Positions 52,250-62,334 of a stretch of DNA of 64,000 nt are shown here, piece after piece. The notes under the pieces were generated by a model that did no database searches, was not told the origin of the DNA, and saw nothing but the letters and a program-made list of their open reading frames with translations. Made by a program: the position numbers and the translations under genes. Position 1 is the first letter of the stretch, and the number at the start of each line of letters is the position of its first letter. The stretch covers positions 255,137-319,136 of the forward strand of contig NZ_WINI01000007.1 in assembly GCF_009497155.1 (NCBI RefSeq). The letters are read 5' to 3'. Origin of the DNA: Glaciimonas soli. Its GTDB lineage: Bacteria; Pseudomonadota; Gammaproteobacteria; Burkholderiales; Burkholderiaceae_D.

Positions 52250-53182
52250 TTATTGAAGTGATTCCAGCATCCGATCCAAGGATGCCTGATCCACAATCGC
52301 GTCGCCGATCAAATCACCATTAATCCGCTTAATTAAGCCAGCAAGAACCTTGCCCGGGCCGCACTCTATCACATGGGTCACGCCTTCTGCGGCGATTTTT
52401 TGCACTGTTTCCACCCAACGTACCGGACTAGCAGCTTGTCGCACCAACGCATCTTTAATTACATTCGCGTCATTGACAACAGCAACATCAACATTGTTTA
52501 TCAAAGCAATTTGAGGTGCTGAGAAAGTCAACTCCTGCATATAGTCACGCAAACGATCTGATGCCGGCTTTAATAACGAAGAGTGAAATGGCGCTGAAAC
52601 TGGCAATATCAAGGCACGCTTTGCACCCTTTTCTTTTGCAGCGATGCAAGCACGCTCAACGGCTGCCGCATGACCAGCAATCACCACCTGTAATGGGGCG
52701 TTAAAATTGACCGGCTCAACCACTTCACCTTGCGCGGACTCCAGGCAGACAGTACGCACATCCTCATCCGACAATCCTAGAATGGCAGCCATGCCACCTT
52801 TACCTACCGGTACCGCCTCCTGCATAGCTTGCGCACGGAAGCGTACCAACGGCACGGCATCTTTAAAATTAATCACGCCGGCGGCCACCAATGCTGAATA
52901 CTCACCCAAACTATGACCCGCAACCAATGCAGGGATTTTGCCGCCAGCGGCCAACCAAGCGCGGTAAGTAGCGACAGCTGCGGTTAGCATGACGGGCTGG
53001 GTATTCGTGGTTAAGTCGAGATCTTCTTTTGGCCCCTCGGCAATCATCTTCGCCAAATCAACATTGAGAGCATCGGACGCTTCTGCGACCGTATCTCTCA
53101 CGATTTGATTGTCAGCAAAACCGTTCAACATGCCAATAGCTTGTGAACCTTGCCCTGGAAATACGAATGCAAATTTAATCAT
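52250..53182 (-). CDS. fabD: Malonyl-CoA--ACP transacylase
   Basis: The 310-residue enzyme loads malonyl onto ACP. The active-site serine is in AGHSLGEYSALVAAG, with FPGQGSQ near the start and SAPFHSSLL for the histidine. It lies between fabH and fabG. Confidence 0.97.
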   Translation of the reverse strand: MIKFAFVFPGQGSQAIGMLNGFADNQIVRDTVAEASDALNVDLAKMIAEGPKEDLDLTTNTQPVMLTAAVATYRAWLAAGGKIPALVAGHSLGEYSALVAAGVINFKDAVPLVRFRAQAMQEAVPVGKGGMAAILGLSDEDVRTVCLESAQGEVVEPVNFNAPLQVVIAGHAAAVERACIAAKEKGAKRALILPVSAPFHSSLLKPASDRLRDYMQELTFSAPQIALINNVDVAVVNDANVIKDALVRQAASPVRWVETVQKIAAEGVTHVIECGPGKVLAGLIKRINGDLIGDAIVDQASLDRMLESLQ

Positions 53183-53247
53183 ACTTATCGAATATTATTT
53201 TATTGAATTGATAGGAGTAAGAAAGATGAAAGCGATGACGATAAAAA

Positions 53248-54234
53248 TCACATCCGCGCCAAGACCGCACCCCACGTAAAGCCGCCACCGACGCCTTCCA
53301 TCATCACATTTTGTCCTGGCTTGATACGACCGTCACGGACGGCCGTATCTAACGCCAGAGGAATAGATGCAGCGGAAGTATTTCCATGCTGATCTACGGT
53401 CACCACCATTTTTTCCAGTGGCAAACCAAGTTTTTTTGCAGTACTTTGCATGATGCGAAGATTTGCCTGATGCGGAACCAACCAGTCAATTTCCGATGCT
53501 TGAATACCTGCTATCTGCAGCGCCTCGTTAGCAACTTTTTCCAGTACCGATACCGCCAATTTAAATACTGCAGGGCCGTCCATATATAAAAACGCACTAC
53601 CCTCTATGGCACCGTTTGCAACCTTACCAGGCACACATAAAATATTTGAATGACGTCCATCAGCATGTAATTTTGTCGCCAAGATACCCGGCTCTTCTGA
53701 TGCAGTCATCACAATGGCTCCAGCACCATCACCGAACAAGACGCAAGTCGTGCGATCTTCAAAATTCAAAATGCGGGAGAACACTTCGGCCCCGATCACC
53801 AACACATTCTTGTACGCACCGGCCTTGATGAATGCATCCGCAACCGATACAGCGTAGACAAAACCGCTGCATACCGCTTGCACATCAAATGCAGCACCGC
53901 CAGTGGTAATACCTAGCTTTTGCTGAACGATGCAGGCGGTACTTGGGAAACCACCAAAATGATCCGGAGTGGAAGTCGCAACAATAATTAAATCAATGTC
54001 GTTAGCCTGCATGCCTGCTGCCTGCAGTGCATGTTTCGACGCCTCAACAGCGAGATCACTTGTATAGACACCATCTTCAACAAAATGACGTGCCTGAATA
54101 CCGCTGCGTGAGACTATCCATTCATCAGAGGTTTCAATATCTTTTGCCGCTAATTGTGCCGCGATCTCATGATTGTTGACACGTTTTGGCGGCAGATAAC
54201 TTCCGGTTCCAATAATCTTGCTGTAAGTAGTCAT
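53248..54234 (-). CDS. fabH: Beta-ketoacyl-ACP synthase III
   Basis: The 328-residue enzyme initiates fatty-acid synthesis from acetyl-CoA and malonyl-ACP. Catalytic residues are Cys in [12 protein letters not shown], His in VPHQANLRI and Asn in HGNTSAAS. It follows plsX by 8 bases. Confidence 0.97.
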   Translation of the reverse strand: MTTYSKIIGTGSYLPPKRVNNHEIAAQLAAKDIETSDEWIVSRSGIQARHFVEDGVYTSDLAVEASKHALQAAGMQANDIDLIIVATSTPDHFGGFPSTACIVQQKLGITTGGAAFDVQAVCSGFVYAVSVADAFIKAGAYKNVLVIGAEVFSRILNFEDRTTCVLFGDGAGAIVMTASEEPGILATKLHADGRHSNILCVPGKVANGAIEGSAFLYMDGPAVFKLAVSVLEKVANEALQIAGIQASEIDWLVPHQANLRIMQSTAKKLGLPLEKMVVTVDQHGNTSAASIPLALDTAVRDGRIKPGQNVMMEGVGGGFTWGAVLARM

Positions 54235-54242
54235 ACTGTTTT

Positions 54243-55325
54243 CTATTTAGACGATTCAATGAGTACGGCATCTGCCGTTGGTGGCAAAGATGCTTGATCA
54301 GTTTGCGGCATCAATTCGGCAATTGTCGTTGTAACGCGCGACAAAACATCATATTTTGCCGCATCAAATGCACGCTTGATCGCCCATTCGTACGAATAGG
54401 TGTCCGCACCGCCGTGGCTTTTAAACACCAAACCACGCAAGCCAAGCAAGCAAGCGCCATTGTAACGAGATGGATTCAAGCGACGTGAAATCGCTTTAAT
54501 TGCACCATTAGCAATCAAAGCGCCCAACATATTGAGAATGCTGCTTTTGAATTCTGTCGTCAGCACGCTCTTCACCCAACGCCCCAACCCTTCTGAAGCC
54601 TTGAGCGTCACATTGCCGACAAAACCATCGCACACCACAATATCCGTCGTGCCTTCAAAGATATCATTGCCTTCAACGTTACCGTAAAAGTTTAATATAC
54701 CTTTTTCGTGATCGGCGCGCAGTAACTCTGCCGTTTGCTTGACCACTTCATTACCTTTAATATCCTCTTCACCGACATTGAGCAAGCCCACAGTCGGCTT
54801 TGCCTTACCTTCCATCGTCGCTACCAAGGCTGACCCCATCAGCGCAAACTGATGTAAGTGCTGAGGTTCGCAATCTACATTTGCGCCCAAATCCAGCATA
54901 TAGGTTGGCTCATCCTTTTGATTAGGAAGAATAGTGCAAATCGCAGGGCGATCAACGCCGGGAATGGTTTTAAGCAAATAACGCGATACCGCCATTAACG
55001 CCCCGGTATTCCCGGCAGAGACACAGGCACGCACCTGCTCATCTTTCACCAGTTTGATAGCAATGCGCATGGAGGAATTTTTTTTGCGACGTAACGCAGT
55101 TTCGATTGAATCGTCCATCGTCACAACTTCTGATGCATGCAACACTGACAAACGTGGATGCGATAACGCTTTATGCTTCTTCAGCTCAGCCTGAATCTGC
55201 TCTTCCAAACCAACCAATATCAGTTCAGCTTCCGGCTCACGATTAGCAAATGAAATGGCAGCAGGTACCGTAACAGATGGACCATGATCACCGCCCATGC
55301 AGTCGATAGAAATTTTAATTGTCAT
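54243..55325 (-). CDS. plsX: Phosphate acyltransferase PlsX
   Basis: The 360-residue protein makes acyl-phosphate from acyl-ACP for phospholipid synthesis. Motifs are [12 protein letters not shown] at the start, [10 protein letters not shown], and [13 protein letters not shown]. Its upstream side is separated from rpmF by a strong hairpin terminator, so it probably has its own promoter in 55326-55493. Confidence 0.96.
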   Translation of the reverse strand: MTIKISIDCMGGDHGPSVTVPAAISFANREPEAELILVGLEEQIQAELKKHKALSHPRLSVLHASEVVTMDDSIETALRRKKNSSMRIAIKLVKDEQVRACVSAGNTGALMAVSRYLLKTIPGVDRPAICTILPNQKDEPTYMLDLGANVDCEPQHLHQFALMGSALVATMEGKAKPTVGLLNVGEEDIKGNEVVKQTAELLRADHEKGILNFYGNVEGNDIFEGTTDIVVCDGFVGNVTLKASEGLGRWVKSVLTTEFKSSILNMLGALIANGAIKAISRRLNPSRYNGACLLGLRGLVFKSHGGADTYSYEWAIKRAFDAAKYDVLSRVTTTIAELMPQTDQASLPPTADAVLIESSK

Positions 55326-55493
55326 TGTTTTTATTCAGTGCTGATGCCAACCGACATTATGGAACAATTTTGATATGCGTCAAACTGGCTTGTCACAAAT
55401 TTCACCTTAAAAATTGTAAGCAGATACTTACATTAACGCACATTACTGCACAATTAAAGCCATACACAAGCCAACACAAGCTTTTTGACACGC

Positions 55494-55534
55494 AAAAAGC
55501 GGCGCCACTGAATGCTCAATGGCGCCGCTTTTTT
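55494..55534. terminator. Strong bidirectional terminator between rpmF and plsX
   Basis: AAAAAGCGGCGCCA (55494) pairs with TGGCGCCGCTTTTTT (55520-55534), with A and T runs outside. It lies 17 bases after rpmF. Confidence 0.88.
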
Positions 55535-55551
55535 GACCAGCAACGAGGAGA

Positions 55552-55734
55552 TTACTCGTCGTTTTTAGTCTTCAATACTTTACGACCACGGTAAAAGCCG
55601 TTAGGGCTGATATGGTGACGCAGATGTGTTTCACCTGTAGTTGGCTCGATAGCCAATGGAGGTGCAACTAAGAAATCGTGTGCACGGTGCATGCCACGCT
55701 TCGATGGGGTCTTTTTATTTTGCTGAACTGCCAT
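55552..55734 (-). CDS. rpmF: 50S ribosomal protein L32
   Basis: The 60-residue protein begins [20 protein letters not shown], the usual L32 start. No zinc-binding cysteines are present (the cysteine-free type). It follows yceD on the same strand with a 191-base gap. Confidence 0.97.
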   Translation of the reverse strand: MAVQQNKKTPSKRGMHRAHDFLVAPPLAIEPTTGETHLRHHISPNGFYRGRKVLKTKNDE

Positions 55735-55925
55735 GATAACTCCTGAATCTAAGATCTAAAATTTTAACATATCCGGCCCTGCAGTGCGGAAACAAACAAT
55801 TAACGCGCACTTACTACTCAACAAAACCAGAAATTCCTGCCGCGCTACATGCTGTTAGGGCGCGGATTTACTACGCATTGCCACATTTTTAACAATAAAA
55901 CTTAATGCGACAATGTTACCGCAAT

Positions 55926-56429
55926 TCATTTCAAATTCTTCAACGCCGCAAATGGCGATTCTTTTTTAACCGCTTTGAGCGCCTCAAGCGCTGATGCGTC
56001 CGGACAAACCTCATGCTTGGGAGAAGGTGGAATTTCTAACAATGCCTCATCCTCAACCAACTGCAAAATGTCTTTTATTTCGGAAACCACCACGACATCT
56101 ACCTGATCGTTATCCAACATCACCTCAATTTCATCCGCGCTTGCATCATCTTTTGCCAAGATCAATACAGATTCGGAATCAATTTCAAATGCATATGGCG
56201 TCAAACAACGTTGACACATCATCTGCACAGTACCGGACACCGATATTGTAAGCTGCGCATGCCCTAAATGATCAACACCACCAACCAGGGCCCAACTTAA
56301 AACGCCTGAATTATCCGCAGCCTCGCCAGCTAGCCGATGCAATTTTGATACAGCTATTTCGCCCTCCCGACGCTCTTTCAAGCGCGAATAGTCGAAAGGA
56401 TCAATATTATAAGTAGTTGTCATGCTCAT
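55926..56429 (-). CDS. yceD: YceD family protein (DUF177)
   Basis: The 167-residue protein carries the CQRC pair typical of DUF177 and an acidic middle. YceD is linked to 23S rRNA accumulation in plants and bacteria. Gene order yceD-rpmF is conserved across bacteria. It is divergent from maf. Confidence 0.92.
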   Translation of the reverse strand: MSMTTTYNIDPFDYSRLKERREGEIAVSKLHRLAGEAADNSGVLSWALVGGVDHLGHAQLTISVSGTVQMMCQRCLTPYAFEIDSESVLILAKDDASADEIEVMLDNDQVDVVVVSEIKDILQLVEDEALLEIPPSPKHEVCPDASALEALKAVKKESPFAALKNLK

Positions 56430-56560
56430 CCCCTGAGATCAAGCCGAGTAAGCCGAATCCGGAAAACCTGCGATAATAACAGTCTTTCCTCTTACTAGTC
56501 AAAGTGTTAGCGCATTTTTGCCGCACTTTACGCGAATATTTGCTCAGACACAGCCAAACT

Positions 56561-57193
56561 ATGACATCTTCGCAACAATCATCAATTAAAACCAACAACG
56601 GCTGCAAGCGTTTGATACTTGGTTCCAGCTCCCCTTATCGCAAAGAATTGCTATCCAGACTACAAATTCCCTTTGAAATTTGCATTCCCAATATAGATGA
56701 AACCGCACTCCCCGACGAAAGTCCGGAAACCACAGCAATGCGCTTGGCACAGGCAAAAGCACAAGCCATCGCTGCTATTGCCCCTGATGCACTAATAATC
56801 GCCTCAGATCAAGTTGCTACGTTGGATGGAGAGCAAATTGGCAAACCTGGCAATCACGCAAATGCCTTGCTGCAATTACAAAAAATGCGCGGTCGACGCG
56901 TAATTTTCCACACCGCACTTTGCGTCTGGGACGGCAGTAAACAAGAACCCAAGCTTCAGCTTGAAAACATCCAGACTTTTGTTACTTTTCGCGACCTGCC
57001 AGATGCTGAGCTCGATGCCTATTTACGCATAGAGCAACCCTATGATTGCGCAGGCAGCGCAAAAAATGAAGGACTAGGCATCGCTATACTTGAAAAAATT
57101 GAGAGCATCGACCCCACTGCGTTGACTGGCTTGCCATTGATTGCACTTACCGGCATGCTAAGACGTGCCGGCGTATCCTTCTTTACACAATAG
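56561..57193 (+). CDS. Maf-like nucleotide pyrophosphatase
   Basis: From ATG 56561 the protein has about 210 residues and matches the YceF/Maf family: ILGSSSPYRKELLSRL, DETALPDESPE, IIASDQVATLDG and IGKPG. These enzymes hydrolyse modified nucleoside triphosphates such as m7GTP. The frame can be extended to 56504 but the start of the domain is at 56615, and no support exists for the extension. It stands next to yceD in many betaproteobacteria. Confidence 0.9.
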   Translation: MTSSQQSSIKTNNGCKRLILGSSSPYRKELLSRLQIPFEICIPNIDETALPDESPETTAMRLAQAKAQAIAAIAPDALIIASDQVATLDGEQIGKPGNHANALLQLQKMRGRRVIFHTALCVWDGSKQEPKLQLENIQTFVTFRDLPDAELDAYLRIEQPYDCAGSAKNEGLGIAILEKIESIDPTALTGLPLIALTGMLRRAGVSFFTQ

Positions 57194-57219
57194 TTCACTA
57201 CATTAAAAATAAACCACAT

Positions 57220-57972
57220 ATGACCGGCACCCTTTACTTAATACCCAACACCCTCGGTACAAACGAAGAGTCAGTTAGCGATCCGCTCCTGTCCGTGATC
57301 CCAACCGAAGTCCAAGCCACCACCGCGAAATTAGCTTATTTCATTGCCGAGAATGCAAAAACTACCCGCGCGTTTTTAAAGTTGGTGAACGCGGCACACC
57401 CGTTAGCCCAGCCATTACAAAGCATCACGATTGCCGAGCTCAACGTCAATACTCCTGCCGCAGCACTGCCCGCCCTGCTGGCACCGCTATTAAACGGCCA
57501 AGACGCAGGCTTAATCTCTGAAGCAGGCGTACCAGCGGTTGCCGATCCAGGCGCAAATCTAGTACGCTTGGCGCATGAGCACGGCATACAAGTGCGTCCA
57601 TTGGTTGGCCCTTCATCGCTCTTATTAGCCGTAATGAGTAGCGGCCTCAACGGTCAAAGTTTCGCTTTTAATGGCTACTTACCAACCGACGCCGAACAAC
57701 GCACAAAACGCATCAAAGCGTTAGAACTGCGCTCGCGTCAAGAGAAACAGACCCAGTTATTTATTGAAACGCCGTACCGCAACAGCGCATTTTTAGAAGC
57801 ACTAAGCACCACCTGCCAGGCAAACACACTTATTTGCGTAGCAACAGACTTAACGCTCCCGTCAGAAACCATCAAAACCCAAACCGCCGCCCGCTGGAAA
57901 ACAGCTCTCGCAGCGAATAAAGGGCCAGATTTCCATAAAAAGCCAACGGTATTTTTATTACTGGCTGAATAA
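57220..57972 (+). CDS. RsmI-like SAM-dependent methyltransferase
   Basis: The 250-residue protein begins TGTLYLIPNTLG and has the tetrapyrrole-methylase-family motifs DAGLISEAGVPAVADPGA and VRPLVGPSSLLLAVMSSG, then FNGYLP. RsmI 2'-O-methylates C1402 of 16S rRNA, but this short form without the C-terminal extension is often a second paralogue of unknown target. It starts 26 bases after maf and is probably cotranscribed. Confidence 0.85.
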   Translation: MTGTLYLIPNTLGTNEESVSDPLLSVIPTEVQATTAKLAYFIAENAKTTRAFLKLVNAAHPLAQPLQSITIAELNVNTPAAALPALLAPLLNGQDAGLISEAGVPAVADPGANLVRLAHEHGIQVRPLVGPSSLLLAVMSSGLNGQSFAFNGYLPTDAEQRTKRIKALELRSRQEKQTQLFIETPYRNSAFLEALSTTCQANTLICVATDLTLPSETIKTQTAARWKTALAANKGPDFHKKPTVFLLLAE

Positions 57973-57986
57973 GTGAAGACCGCGCT

Positions 57987-58148
57987 TACGCAAAACAGGG
58001 CTGGGCGCGGTATTGTTGTGCTCACGGTCTCATGGCATAGATATCGGATCGGCCAGGACTGAATTGTCATTTCAGAAGCTAACTTCTTTCTTCCCGATTC
58101 CCGCCTTTTCTGAGTACAAAAATACCGTACCCAGCCCTGCTTTCCGTA
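57987..58148. repeat. MITE-like inverted-repeat element, copy M3 (162 bp)
   Basis: Arms at 57987-58023 and 58112-58148 pair at 31 of 37 positions. Inside lie GTGCTCACGGTCT (58018-58030) and AGCTAACTTCTTTC, both found in the element at 9839. It begins 14 bases after the RsmI-like gene. Confidence 0.62.
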
Positions 58149-58192
58149 AATTCCATAAATAATATTTTTAAAAAATCATCATCATTTTTTCA

Positions 58193-58310
58193 GCGACTTC
58201 AGCAATCGTAGCAAATAGGCCAAGGTCGAATTAAGAAGCGCAGTCGTACAGGCGTACGGCGAGCATCGCAGATTCGAGATTGGCCTATTTGCTCCGGTTG
58301 ATGAAATCGC
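58193..58310. repeat. Conserved-core, variable-stem repeat, copy C
   Basis: Core at 58235-58271. The inner arms pair perfectly over 13 bases (GCAAATAGGCCAA at 58211-58223 with TTGGCCTATTTGC at 58280-58292), and the outer arms (58193-58212 with 58291-58310) pair at 16 of 20. The CGTAGC motif is at 58207-58212. This is the strongest folding of the four copies. Confidence 0.8.
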
Positions 58311-58645
58311 CATTAGAAAGCAGAACGGCGACAGTATTGCGCTGTCGCCGTATTGTATTTTCTGCAGGTCTCGAAAGACATTTTAAAGAGAAGTCGAAAA
58401 CTTCTCGGTTTTCGCATCCGCAATGCGTTTGATGTTCAGCACTAAATTGTCATTCTACAGCGAGGGGTGTGTCGCTCCAGATACATCAATTTACTACCCA
58501 ACAATTACTGCCAATTGATTAACGATTTTGTAGTTCCAATAATCGCCTCCTCAAATTTCGCCTTACCTTTATCCTACGTTGGATACCTTCACTATAGAAC
58601 AGGATCGTAAAAGCGCAAGGCACGCAATACGTTAATCATGAACAA
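58311..58645. other. Non-coding stretch between repeat C and sppA
   Basis: No gene is supported. A hairpin CGGCGACAG/CTGTCGCCG (58326-58350) and a smaller one GAAGT/ACTTC (58391-58405) are visible. The hairpin could end transcripts from the left, but it has no clear T run. Confidence 0.35.
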
Positions 58646-59596
58646 TTAACGTAAAGTTGGCTTTTGATTATTCATCATTGCTTCAAATGCACCAGCACCA
58701 ACTGCAACGCCAAATTTCTTTAAAACGCGTTCTGGCAAGCCTTCATTCTTGGTGTAATCGACCTGATCTTCGGCTTTCAGTTCGTCGCGAGCAACGCTAT
58801 CAACCGTACCCAAGCCATCGACCAGGCCCATATCGATCGCCTTGGTGCCGATCCAAAACAGCCCTGAAAAAGTTTCCGGCGTTTCTTTTAAGCGAGTCCC
58901 GCGACCTTTGCGCACCACATCGATAAACTGTTGGTGAATGTCGCTTAGCATTTCTTGCGCATAAGCTTTCTGCGCTGGATTGACCGGACTAAATGGGTCC
59001 AGCATGCCTTTATTTTCGCCGGCTGTGAGCAAACGTCGTTCAATTCCGACTTTATCCATCAAACCCGTAAAACCAAAACCGTCCATTAGCACGCCAATAG
59101 ATCCGATGATACTGGCCTTGTTGACAAAAATTTTATCAGCAGCTACGGCAATGTAATAACAACCCGATGCACACATTTCATCGGCAACAACATACAGGGG
59201 CTTTTTCGGATATTGCTTACGCAAACGCACGATTTCATCATTGATCATACCCGCTTGCACCGGGCTGCCGCCAGGGCTGTTGACATGCAAAATCACACCA
59301 ACCGAATCTTTTGCAGCAAAAGCACTATCCAGCGCTGGAATCAGGACACTAGCCGAACCATTGCCATCGGCGTCAATCGTGCCATTAAGATTAACAACCG
59401 CGGTATGGCGCCCTACCACTGTCGTATCAGTGCTTTGATAATGGATTGCGTACCAAAACCCAAAGACAATTAAACCTAAAGTCGCCAATTTGAAGAAAAC
59501 ACCCCAACGACGACGCGCTCGCTGCTCTTTTAACGAGCCAGCAGCCAATTTTTCCAGCAATTCGCGTTCCCATCCTTCTTTTTTTGGCGTTTCCAT
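58646..59596 (-). CDS. sppA: S49 family signal peptide peptidase
   Basis: The 316-residue protein has one N-terminal transmembrane helix (FFKLATLGLIVFGFWYAIHY) and a periplasmic or cytoplasmic-membrane protease domain. The nucleophile serine is in DEMCASGCYYIAVAADKI and the lysine later in the family pattern; HVNSPGGSPVQA and SIIGSIGVLMDGFG are typical. It is the short single-domain form, which digests remnant signal peptides. Confidence 0.9.
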   Translation of the reverse strand: METPKKEGWERELLEKLAAGSLKEQRARRRWGVFFKLATLGLIVFGFWYAIHYQSTDTTVVGRHTAVVNLNGTIDADGNGSASVLIPALDSAFAAKDSVGVILHVNSPGGSPVQAGMINDEIVRLRKQYPKKPLYVVADEMCASGCYYIAVAADKIFVNKASIIGSIGVLMDGFGFTGLMDKVGIERRLLTAGENKGMLDPFSPVNPAQKAYAQEMLSDIHQQFIDVVRKGRGTRLKETPETFSGLFWIGTKAIDMGLVDGLGTVDSVARDELKAEDQVDYTKNEGLPERVLKKFGVAVGAGAFEAMMNNQKPTLR

Positions 59597-59778
59597 ATTC
59601 TCACTTCATTTTATTCATCTTCCGGCTGCTTCAAATTAAGCGATTAGAAGCTTGCTGAGATGGGGTTATTCAAACCTGGATTTAAGACCTATGCAAAAGT
59701 GCCACAGCAAGGCGCACCGACACGACTCCGTGCGGAAGCCGGTAACGCAACCGCGGCGATTTTGTATAAATCCTGGCA

Positions 59779-60159
59779 TTAAAACGTCACAGCCCTTACT
59801 ACATCATCCGGCTGCCAAAACACTGCGCCATCACGTTCTTCCACCAACAATTTACGCAAACTCGCACCGCGACAAGGACCGCCTACGCATTTTCCTTGTT
59901 CCGGCGTATAAACAGCGCCGTGCGTCGCGCACATAATATAAAGACCACTAGATTCAAAAAACTCGCCCTCGTTCCAGTCGAGCTCCATTGCCACATGCGC
60001 GCAACGATTGAGATAAGCATGCACTTTACTGTCATAGCGCACCACAAAGGCAGTCGCTGCGCTACCCTCCGTCATCACGTCAAAACGCACGCCCTTGCCG
60101 CGCTCAATTAACTCTACAGAAGGGCAAATTTCGATCTGCATCTTATTGTCATTATGCAT
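59779..60159 (-). CDS. Rieske [2Fe-2S] domain protein
   Basis: The 126-residue protein has the Rieske cluster ligands CAH (NRCAHVAMELDW) and CATH (IMCATHGA), with 30 residues between. It is stand-alone and soluble, so it may serve as ferredoxin partner of an oxygenase. It lies 2 bases downstream of the HAD gene and is likely cotranscribed. The start may be the second Met. Confidence 0.87.
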   Translation of the reverse strand: MHNDNKMQIEICPSVELIERGKGVRFDVMTEGSAATAFVVRYDSKVHAYLNRCAHVAMELDWNEGEFFESSGLYIMCATHGAVYTPEQGKCVGGPCRGASLRKLLVEERDGAVFWQPDDVVRAVTF

Positions 60160-60161
60160 AC

Positions 60162-60821
60162 TCAGGCATTTTCGTTAAGCCATTGGTGCAATTGCGGCAC
60201 CGAATTGGCCGTAAATAACGGCTGCAATGCCTGTAATTGATCCAATGGATGCGCACCAAAGGTAACCGCGATAGCCCCGGCACCAGCATTGATTGCCATT
60301 TGCACATCATGCGTGGTATCACCGATCATCACAGTGCGCTGCATATCTTGCCCAAGTTCGCGCGTCAATTCTTGCAACATGGCGGGATGCGGCTTGGAAA
60401 ATGTTTCGTCCGCACAACGCGTTGCATCAAATACAGACAGTAACTTTGTGGCATTTAAAGCCCGGTTTAAACCGACGCGACTTTTCCCCGTGGCAACTGC
60501 CAAGAAATAACCCTGCTGCGACAAATCAGTCAGCATTTCAGGCACGCCGTCAAACAAAACCAAATCCTGGTCTTGCGCCAGATAATGATAGCGATAACGC
60601 TCAACCACTTTGGGATACATAGCCGGGCTCAAACCCGGCATTGCGACTTGCATCGCCTCTGCTAGCCCAAGGCCGATCACATGTGCTGCAGATTCCCGAT
60701 CGGGAACAGGTATCCCCAGATCTTTTGCTGCTGCCTGAATGCATTTCACGATGGTTGCTGTGCTATCCATCAGCGTTCCATCCCAATCAAATACGATTAA
60801 ATCAAATTTTTTCCGCGCCAT
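60162..60821 (-). CDS. HAD-superfamily phosphatase (Gph-like)
   Basis: From ATG 60821 the protein has about 219 residues. HAD motifs are FDWDGTLMDS (Asp nucleophile), VATGKSRVG, and MIGDTTHDVQMAINAGA. It resembles phosphoglycolate phosphatase, but substrate specificity is not provable. It is followed by the Rieske gene and preceded by rluC. Confidence 0.87.
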   Translation of the reverse strand: MARKKFDLIVFDWDGTLMDSTATIVKCIQAAAKDLGIPVPDRESAAHVIGLGLAEAMQVAMPGLSPAMYPKVVERYRYHYLAQDQDLVLFDGVPEMLTDLSQQGYFLAVATGKSRVGLNRALNATKLLSVFDATRCADETFSKPHPAMLQELTRELGQDMQRTVMIGDTTHDVQMAINAGAGAIAVTFGAHPLDQLQALQPLFTANSVPQLHQWLNENA

Positions 60822-60913
60822 ATGCCCAGTCAATTTATTTGCAAAGTTGTTTATTTTACCTTGCCAAGGTTTACGTAACGCAAGTTCTGCAAGTTCCTTT
60901 TATGCAATCCAAG

Positions 60914-61939
60914 TTATTTAACGGCATCTTGAGGCAAACTTTTCAAGAAACGCTCACATTCCTGAGGCAAAGGTGCTTTGATGGTTATTGGCTTACCTGT
61001 TTCCGGATGCGCAAAGGTAATTTGATATGCATGTAAAAACATGCGCTTGAATGCAATTCGGTCGCCATCGGCCTTCTGTAAGGCACGATTTAGTGAGAAA
61101 TCCCCATACTTGTCATCCCCGGCAATCGCAAAACCACTAGCCGACAAATGCACACGAATCTGATGCGTACGACCCGTTTTTAATTCGGCCTCCAGCAAGG
61201 CGAACTCACCATACTTTCGAATCAAACTAAAAACCGTATGCGAAGCTTGTCCATCTTCTTGCACCCGCACCCGACGTTCGCCATCGGCGGCAGTATATTT
61301 ATGCAATGCCAACTTGATATGTTGACGCGCATTTTGCCAATCGCCATGCACTAATACCAAATAACGCTTATCAGTGTCGCCCTCACGCATTTGCTCATGC
61401 AAATTGGTCAACGCAGAGCGTTTCTTGGCTAACAACAAAATCCCGGACGTATCGCGATCCAGACGATGCACCAACTCCAAAAATTTGGCATCGGGACGTG
61501 CCGCACGCAATTGCTCGATCACGCCATAACTGACGCCGGAACCACCATGCACCGCGACGCCGGCTGGTTTATCGATAATCAACAAATGATTATCTTCCAG
61601 CAGGATTTTAAATTCCGCTCCGGGCACTGTTTTTTCCGACTTTTCTGCCAGACGAATCGGCGGTACACGCACTACATCGCCAGTCATCAACCGATAGGTC
61701 TGGTCTATACGCCCTTTATTTACCCGTACCTCGCCGGAACGCAAAATACGATAAATATGACTTTTGGGTACGCCCTTGCAAACGCGCAATAAAAAATTAT
61801 CAATACGTTGTCCAGCCTCTTCCTCTGCAATCGTCACCAATTGGACTTGCAATACGGGAGCTGGAGCGGCCGCAGGCACCTCCGGCACGTTTTTTCCATC
61901 GGGAAACTTTTGCTGTTTATGCTTAATAACCACTGACAT
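60914..61939 (-). CDS. rluC: Ribosomal large subunit pseudouridine synthase C
   Basis: The 341-residue enzyme makes pseudouridines at 23S rRNA positions 955, 2504 and 2580 in E. coli. It has an N-terminal S4 domain and the catalytic Asp in HRLDRDTSGILLLAKK, with ELKTGRTHQIRVHL later. An Ala/Pro-rich stretch precedes the S4 domain (residues 20-30). It is divergent from rne, the usual arrangement. Confidence 0.95.
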   Translation of the reverse strand: MSVVIKHKQQKFPDGKNVPEVPAAAPAPVLQVQLVTIAEEEAGQRIDNFLLRVCKGVPKSHIYRILRSGEVRVNKGRIDQTYRLMTGDVVRVPPIRLAEKSEKTVPGAEFKILLEDNHLLIIDKPAGVAVHGGSGVSYGVIEQLRAARPDAKFLELVHRLDRDTSGILLLAKKRSALTNLHEQMREGDTDKRYLVLVHGDWQNARQHIKLALHKYTAADGERRVRVQEDGQASHTVFSLIRKYGEFALLEAELKTGRTHQIRVHLSASGFAIAGDDKYGDFSLNRALQKADGDRIAFKRMFLHAYQITFAHPETGKPITIKAPLPQECERFLKSLPQDAVK

Positions 61940-62227
61940 CCTTGTTCTATGTTTGAATCTGCTTGCTACTTACTCTGCCTATTATGAAGTCCTTAAGCTA
62001 TTACGCCAGAAAATATCGCTAAGTCCTTCATTTTGAATATATAATTGTTTCACGGCGGTGATGATATTTATAAATCAACAAGTCACTGCTGGTGTAAGAA
62101 TAAAAAGAGCATTCTACACAGGGGCGTCTCCACCAGCCTCGCCAATTTGCAAATTTGATGGAAAATTGTGTACGCATCACCTCTGCGCGAATCAAGGTCG
62201 CACCGTTGTTGTCATCGGATAGGGTGG
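61940..62227. other. Non-coding region upstream of rluC
   Basis: These bases hold no supported gene; frames crossing 62028-62405 are repeat-derived. The region probably carries the rluC promoter. Confidence 0.35.
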
Positions 62228-62334
62228 CTCGGAAAACCGTAGCGAGCGGCGGAAGATTGAAGAAAGAAGTGCAGCCGTACGGGTACGGCGAGCATCGCAG
62301 CTTCAAGATTACGCCGCGCAGTAAGTTTGCCGAG
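62228..62334. repeat. Conserved-core, variable-stem repeat, copy D
   Basis: Core at 62266-62300 (35 bases, loop two shorter than the others). Arms: CTCGG (62228) with CCGAG (62330), GGCG with CGCC, and GATTGAAG with CTTCAAGATT nearer the core. The left arm has CGTAGC at 62238-62243 followed by GAGCGG, as in copy A. It lies between divergent rluC and rne. Confidence 0.75.
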
